64,000 nt of DNA. Origin: Acorus gramineus (taxonomy: Eukaryota; Streptophyta; Magnoliopsida; Acorales; Acoraceae). A program made the position numbers and the translations under genes. The DNA lies in NCBI GenBank assembly GCA_030737835.1, contig CM060852.1:3711813-3775812 (forward strand), in the 5' to 3' direction. The notes beneath the pieces were generated by a model. It was not told the origin of the DNA. It did no database searches and saw nothing but the letters and a program-made list of their open reading frames with translations. Below, one piece after another: positions 58,035-64,000 of the stretch (positions are counted from its first letter, which is position 1; the number at the start of each line of letters is the position of its first letter).

Positions 58035-59873
58035 ATGGAGATTTCGACTGACATGACAGAAGAGAGAAATGGAAAGATAAATTTACACGTATAACCCTGT
58101 GTACTGGTTTCATGAGTTTTTGTTCCACCATCCATTCTAATAAATACTAGCCTAAACCTACACAAGTTATGGTATATTAGGGATTTTATAGGTCCATCAG
58201 AACCCTCATAACCAATATAAATAAATAATTGGTAAAAGAATTAGGTTCATTTTCATCTCTCTTTCACAAAAAAGTATGTGACAATTCAGAATTCTATGCT
58301 GATGGGGTACCAAATATCTCCTATCTTTAAAAGATGTTAATGTACCTCCACCCCCCCATACAAATCACTCAGCTTTTAGTAGCTACCACCACCACAATGT
58401 TGTAGCTCTCCATATCAAAATCTCCCAAACAAAAAAAAAAAAAAAAAAAAAAGCTCTTTTAGTGGATGCCACAGTAAACAAAAAAACATACTTTTGCACG
58501 TGCACCCACTCAGATACACAACCCCCACACTGCAGCCAAAAAAAAAAAAAAACATTACCTCTTCATCTCTTTCATTTTAGGCTATCTGAAAATAGGGTGT
58601 TTGTTTGGCTTGCCTCTTGAGCAATGTATCTTTATAGAGGACTGGCATTGATATTAGATTAACTCCTAAAATAAGACCTTATTATATAATATATTCATAC
58701 AAGAACACTAATAACTGTCCACACAAAAAAAAAATCTTTTTGACGAACAAGAATATAAATTTTTTTGGAACCCTTGCTTATGGGGTCAGTGACAATCTAA
58801 CATGTCTAGGATCAATATGATGTCCATCACTCACTATCATTAAGAATAAAAGCATGGATTGTTGTCGAAAGAATATATACTGAGTGTTGCGTTAGGGAGT
58901 ACTAACAATTCTTTGTCAGTGTAATAAAACAAAAAAAAAAATTTATTTTCAGATATTTAAATGCTAAAGTAGTTATTCATGACGGGTTGATAATCGTAAA
59001 AATAATGAAAATTTGATTGATTTGTCTTCCTTTTTTTTTTTTTTTTTTTCTTTCTGTTTTCAAGCAGTGTATAATTCTTTTATCTTACTATATAAATAAG
59101 TTATAATTATTAAATGCATAAAACATGAATAAATAGTTCTAATATGTCATGGAATTACTATGGAGGTCATGCATCTACTCATTGATGTTTTTTTATTCAT
59201 TGAGGCCTTATTCACTCTCTATAATTGAGCATCTACATAGGATGCATAAACCATCAATTTTGAAATGAATTATTGGAGCATCATGAAAATAAACAACATG
59301 AATTGACAAGACTAGTGTGGTTTGAATCCCAAATTATGAGATGTGAAAGGCATACATGTGTGTTTTGATCAAGGCATTATTGTGGTCATCAGAATCAAAG
59401 AATCAAATTTTTTTATTTTTTAATGGGTGATGCAAAACTTGATTTGAATGGCTAGAGATGCCACCTACAGAAGGCTAGAGATGCCACCTACAGAAAGCTA
59501 GAATATGGGGTCTTCATTTGGTCTTCATTTGTGCCTATTATTAATTAAATGATTTAGAAGCCATGAAAAGCAAATATGGGCTTCATTTGGTATGTTTTAA
59601 GAACCCTAACCCACTAGAACCTACAAAAAGGCATATGAGATTTTTTATTTCATTTTATTTTTACATGATGAATCCTTCTAAAAGTTGTACCCCTAATCCA
59701 AAGCTGCTTTGATTTGATCCCCTGAAAGATTTAATAATATATTAAAAAATGTTATTGTTTGGGACAGTACCTCGTAGCTCCATGTATAGTCCCACTATGT
59801 TTTATTTTCCAAAGTATCTATGTGATATAATCAAACTTTATACTTACTTAATTTACTAAAGAAAACATTAGTT
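58035..59873. other. Intergenic DNA with long poly-A and poly-T runs
   Basis: Poly-A tracts occur at about 58431-58452 and 58538-58552, and a poly-T tract at about 59031-59049. A small direct duplication (ggctagagatgccacctaca, twice) lies at about 59450-59492. No gene is visible. Confidence 0.45.
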
Positions 59874-60325
59874 TTATAAAAGTATGTTTTTCCCCTAATA
59901 TGATAAAACATACATGGAGGCATGAGATTGTATACAATATTGCAAATAAAGACAAGTTATGATGCCCCAACAAAAAAGTGAAAAAATCAGTGACCAATTA
60001 AAAATAAAAATAAAAACCAGTCACATTTCCTGAGGAATTGTGCCCTATGCTGAGCCAGCCCATGGGCTAATCATGAGTGATCTCTTCTAGTCCGGCCCAT
60101 ACGTGATTTTTTTTTTAATGAAAATGTGTACATGTAATGAAACATGTATTTTATTTGAATACATATATACATTTTATTTTCAATAAAATTATGTATACTT
60201 CATTTATACACATATCCATATGAAAATAAAAGCATGTTGAAAATTAAAAGGGAAAAACCTATATAAACCATCCGTAATCTATTTAACCTCCTGACTTTCC
60301 CGAAGTCCATATAACCCCCCTTAAA

Positions 60326-60890
60326 CCTGTCAATCGGACAGATACGGATCGGATAGGCCCATCTCCATATCCGTATCCGAATTAGATATCCGAAAAAATA
60401 TTCGTATCCGATATCCGACGGATATTGAAAGTAAGTATTCATATCCGATTTGAAAATCCGGATTCGAATATGGATAATTATTCGAAATATCTGAAAATTC
60501 AAAATGAATATGGAATTATTAAAATATCCAAATATACAATATCCAAAAATAAAAATCATATATTTAATATTTGAAATATGTAAAAAAATCTAGTATAAAG
60601 CATAAATTTGGAAGGTTATACATCAAACATTACATGCTTTAGAGTAAAAATATAAAAAAAAAACTTATATTAATCCTAAAGATATAAATAAATAATTAAG
60701 TAAATAATAATATTTTCAGATAAGGATATTTTTCGGATCAGATACGAGCATATCCGTATCCGATCCAAAAAATTTCGGATACGGATAATTTTTTTAGATA
60801 CAGATACGGATTTTTCAGATATCAGATATTTTTTTTATTTTCGGATACAGATTCGGATCAAATACGAATATTTTTCGGATAATTGACAGG
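60326..60890. mobile_element. CCTGTCAAT-type MITE, nested copy 1
   Basis: Starts cctgtcaatcggacagatac and ends cggataattgacagg. The exact 8-bp phrase cttaaacc lies at 60320-60327 and again at 60891-60898, fitting an hAT target duplication that overlaps the written left end by two bases. The inside consists largely of 'ccgtatccga' and 'tcggatacgg' phrases in opposite orientation at the two ends. Confidence 0.75.
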
Positions 60891-61119
60891 CTTAAACCCC
60901 CCTGCCTATGTAAAATCCGTATACTTCATTTTCAATAAAGTTCTGTATACTTCATTTTATTTTCAATAAAATTCTGTATACTTTATTTATACACATATCC
61001 ATATGAAAATAAAAGCATGTTGAAAATTAAAAGAGAAAAACCTATATAACCCCCTGTAACCATCCATAATCTATATAACCTCCTGATTTTTCCTAAGTCC
61101 ATATAACCCCCCCCTTAAA

Positions 61120-61696
61120 CCTGTCAATCGGACAGATACGGATCGGATAGGCCCATCTCCATATTCGTATCCGAATTAGATATTCAAAAAAATATTCGTA
61201 TCCGATATCCGACGGATATTGAAAGTAAGTATTCGTATCCGATCTAAAAATACGGATCGGATACGAATACGGATAATTATCTGAAATATCCAAAATTTTA
61301 AATTGCCTATGGAATTATTAAAATATCTAAAGATACAATATCCAAAAATAAAAATCATATATTTAATATTTGAAATATGTAAAAAAATCTAGTATAAAGC
61401 ATAAATTTGGAAGTATATACATCAACCATTACATGCTTTAGAGTAAAAATAAAAATAAAAACTTATATTAATCCTAAAAATATAAATAAATAATTAAGTA
61501 AATAATAATATAATAATATTTTTGGATACAGATATTTTTCGGATCAGATACAGGCATATCCGTATCCGATTCAAAAAATTTCGGATACGGATAATTTTTT
61601 CAGATACAGATACAGATTTTTCAAATATCGGATATTTTCTGAATTTTCGGATACGGATTCGGATCAAATACGAATATTTTTCGAATAATTGACAGG
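61120..61696. mobile_element. CCTGTCAAT-type MITE, nested copy 2
   Basis: Same ends and the same cttaaac flanks as copy 1, with an added g at the right border. The host sequence to its right (61700-62049) is preserved and includes cttacaatgtgttaaaaatg, which is also found at about 920 in the free host element. Confidence 0.75.
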
Positions 61697-62510
61697 GCTT
61701 AAACCCCCTCTGCCTATGTAAATCTAAATAGCCCCATGAGTTAACTTTTCAGTGACAGATGAAGAATATTCTATTTGATTAACCCTGGCTAAAAATATAT
61801 TATACCAAAAACCCCTTACAATGTGTTAAAAATGCAAAAACTCCTCCATAAATAATGATTTTACCCTTCCAGACAGATTTTTATAATCTATTCAAATGGT
61901 AAATTGTTATTTACAGAGGGTTTTTCACATTTTTAATAAATTGTAGTGTGTTTTTTTTTTTTTTGATATACTAGGTTTTCAATCAGTGTGAACTAAACAT
62001 AATATTCACTTAATATTCTTCTTTTGTTAACAGAGTTTAATTCAAGGGGTTATAAAAGTATGTTTTTCCCCTAATATGATAAAACATACATGGAGGCATG
62101 AGATTGTATACAATATTGCAAATAAAGACAAGTTATGATGCCCCAACAAAAAAGTGAAAAAATCAGTGACCAATTAAAAATAAAAATAAAAACCAGTCAC
62201 ATTTCCTGAGGAATTGTGCCCTATGCTGAGCCAGCCCATGGGCTAATCATGAGTGATCTCTTCTAGTCCGGCCCATACGTGATTTTTTTTTTAATGAAAA
62301 TGTGTACATGTAATGAAACATGTATTTTATTTGAATACATATATACATTTTATTTTCAATAAAATTATGTATACTTCATTTATACACATATCCATATGAA
62401 AATAAAAGCATGTTGAAAATTAAAAGGGAAAAACCTATATAAACCCCTGTAAACCATCCGTAATCTATATAACCTCGTGACTTTTCCTGAGTCCATAAAA
62501 CTCTTTAAGT

Positions 62511-63081
62511 CTGTCAATCGGACAGATACGGATCGGATAGGCCCATCTCCATATCCGTATCCGAATTAGATATCCAAAAAAATATTCGTATCCGATATCC
62601 GACGGATATTGAAAGTAAGTATTCGTATCCGATCTGAAAATCCGGATTCGAATATGGATAATTATTCGAAATATCTGAAAATTCAAAATGAATATGGAAT
62701 TATTAAAATATCCAAATATACAATATCCAAAAATAAAAATCATATATTTAATATTTGAAATATGTAAAAAAATCTAGTATAAAGCATAAATTTGGAAGTA
62801 TATACATCAACCATTACATGCTTTAGAGTAAAAATAAAAATAAAAACTTATATTAATCCTAAAAATATAAATAAATAATTAAGTAAATAATAATATAATA
62901 ATATTTTTGGATACAGATATTTTTCGGATCAGATACAGGCATATCCGTATCCGATTCAAAAAATTTCGGATACGGATAATTTTTTCAGATACAGATACAG
63001 ATTTTTCAAATATCGGATATTTTCTGAATTTTCGGATACGGATTCGGATCAAATACGAATATTTTTCGGATAATTGACAGG
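62511..63081. mobile_element. CCTGTCAAT-type MITE, nested copy 3
   Basis: The left border is diverged (taagtctgtcaatcgg), while the right border keeps gacaggcttaaacc. The left half is nearly identical to copy 1 (ggattcgaatatggataatt) and the right half to copy 2 (gaagtatatacatcaacc), so it looks like a recombinant of the two. Confidence 0.75.
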
Positions 63082-63530
63082 CTTAAACCCCCCTGCCTAT
63101 GTAAATCTAAATAGCCCCATGAGTTAACTTTTCAGTGACAGATGAAGAATATTCTATTTGATTAACCCTGGCTAAAAACATATTATACCAAAAACCCCTT
63201 ACAATGTGTTAAAAATGCAAAAACTCCTCTATAAATAATGATTTTGCCCTTCCAGATAGATTTTTATAATCTATTCAAATGGTAAATTGTTATTTACATA
63301 GGATTTTTCACATTTTTAATAAATTGTAGTGTTTTTTTTTTTGGTATACTAGGTTTTCAATCAGAGTTAACTAAACATAATATTCACTGAATATTCTTCG
63401 TATGTTAACAGAGTTTAATTCAAGGGGTTATTTGAATTCACATTGATGTTTTAAAGGGGTTATACGAACTTTAAGAAAAGTCAAGGGGCAACGGTGGATT
63501 TCAAACAGGAGGTTATTTGAATTTTTTCTC

Positions 63531-63862
63531 ATACTATAAACAATTGTCGGAACGAGATATAATCATTGTTAATTTTTTTTTTCCACATTTTTCTATAAGT
63601 AAGTCTATATAATCTTGTATAAAAATGTATACACATATGTTATTTTTAAAGAGTCAGGGCAACTGTGAACTGAACAAGTGGCTAGGAAAGGGAGGATGTA
63701 AAATTTTCCAATAATTTATAGCATCAAAAGTCATGCAGATAAGGGCAAGACAAGGGCTACCTATTGATGAGACATGAGAGGGACACAAACCAGAGACCAC
63801 AAATTACTTATCCACAACCATATCTTTTGCACACACACAACCAAATGATTTGAGAGGGAGAG
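63531..63862 (+). promoter_or_regulatory. Presumed promoter and leader of the right-edge gene
   Basis: Lies between the end of the MITE nest and the ATG at 63863. The leader-like part contains cacacacaacca and gagagggagag. No clean TATA box was seen. Confidence 0.35.
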
Positions 63863-64000
63863 ATGGAAGGAACAACATGGGAACAAAGGCTCCAATCACT
63901 AACCCACATAATCACCCACCAAACAACCATACCAGGCCTTCACTCCCAGCTCTTCATCTCCTCCAAAATCCCATGCTACCTCAACTGGGACTATCCCCCT
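63863..64000 (+). CDS. 5' end of an unrecognised protein gene, cut by window edge
   Basis: 46 codons run open to the last base. The protein starts MEGTTWEQRLQSLTHIITH, followed by Ser/Thr-rich LHSQLFISSKIPCYL and NWDYPP. The ATG sits in a purine-rich leader (gggagagatggaagg), and codon use is balanced and GC-richer than the upstream DNA, which supports coding. It resembles the start of a conserved plant protein of unknown function, but I cannot name the family with certainty. Confidence 0.65.
   Translation, partial: MEGTTWEQRLQSLTHIITHQTTIPGLHSQLFISSKIPCYLNWDYPP

Larger units (their letters stand above)
59874..63530. repeat. Triplicated nest of MITE within MITE
   Basis: Three related blocks run 59874 to about 60915, about 60916-62049, and 62050-63530. 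Block 3 repeats the start of block 1 almost base for base, with a constant offset of 2176 bp (for example gggaaaaacc at 60250 and 62426). Each block holds a host element of the GGGAAAAA family (as at 749-1251) split by a second TIR element with tgtcaat ends and gatacggat phrases. The host right part (ataaccccct... type) is complete only in block 3. The arrangement suggests insertion first, then local duplication with unequal ends. Confidence 0.8.

Noticed and set aside
58047-58066. miR156-like string tgacagaagagag
   Set aside because: Only the first 13 bases agree with miR156, and no hairpin partner was seen nearby.
60200-62743. Repeated minus-strand frames rich in IRIRI and FGYF
   Set aside because: They translate the ccgtatccga phrases of the nested MITE copies; low-complexity and without a start context.

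Overview
The window is nuclear DNA of a flowering plant, most likely a dicot or another non-grass angiosperm. It is very AT-rich between genes, carries many short introns with GT-AG borders, and holds plant-only families: a NAC factor, a DYW-type PPR protein, an S1-group bZIP with a sucrose-control uORF, and a CIF-type peptide precursor. The species cannot be told from the sequence. All gene models below were read by eye from splice signals, reading phase and remembered family sequences; no search was run.

Layout, left to right. 1-5 kb is intergenic with three terminal-inverted-repeat (TIR) elements. 4.97-8.36 kb (+) is a membrane-tethered NAC factor. 9.36-12.05 kb (-) is a RING-H2 protein, convergent with the NAC gene. 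14.5-17.8 kb holds F-box gene debris and satellite-like tandem repeats made from it. 18.13-18.51 kb (-) is a possible tiny membrane protein, followed by a ~260-bp tandem array. 21.46-21.80 kb is a large foldback. 22.07-23.41 kb (-) is a three-exon secreted peptide gene of the CIF (Casparian strip integrity factor) family. 25.0-25.65 kb is an LTR relic. 28.18-34.16 kb (+) is a 16-exon PWP1-type WD40 gene whose frame looks damaged. 35.29-39.66 kb (-) is a nine-exon DnaJ/DnaJ-X co-chaperone. 41.29-42.90 kb (+) is an intronless PPR-DYW editing factor. 43.5-44.25 kb (-) is a doubtful two-exon small gene. 49.51-50.37 kb (-) is an S1 bZIP whose leader encodes the sucrose-control peptide plus an overlapping shorter uORF. 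51-63.5 kb is repeat-rich: foldback elements, a solo LTR with clean target duplications, hAT-like MITEs, and a triplicated nest of one MITE inside another. The last 138 bases open a new protein-coding gene cut by the window edge.

The genes do not form a pathway; they are independent plant genes. The observations most worth following are the sucrose-control uORF pair, the CIF-like precursor, the frame damage in the PWP1-like gene, and the nested, locally multiplied MITE array.
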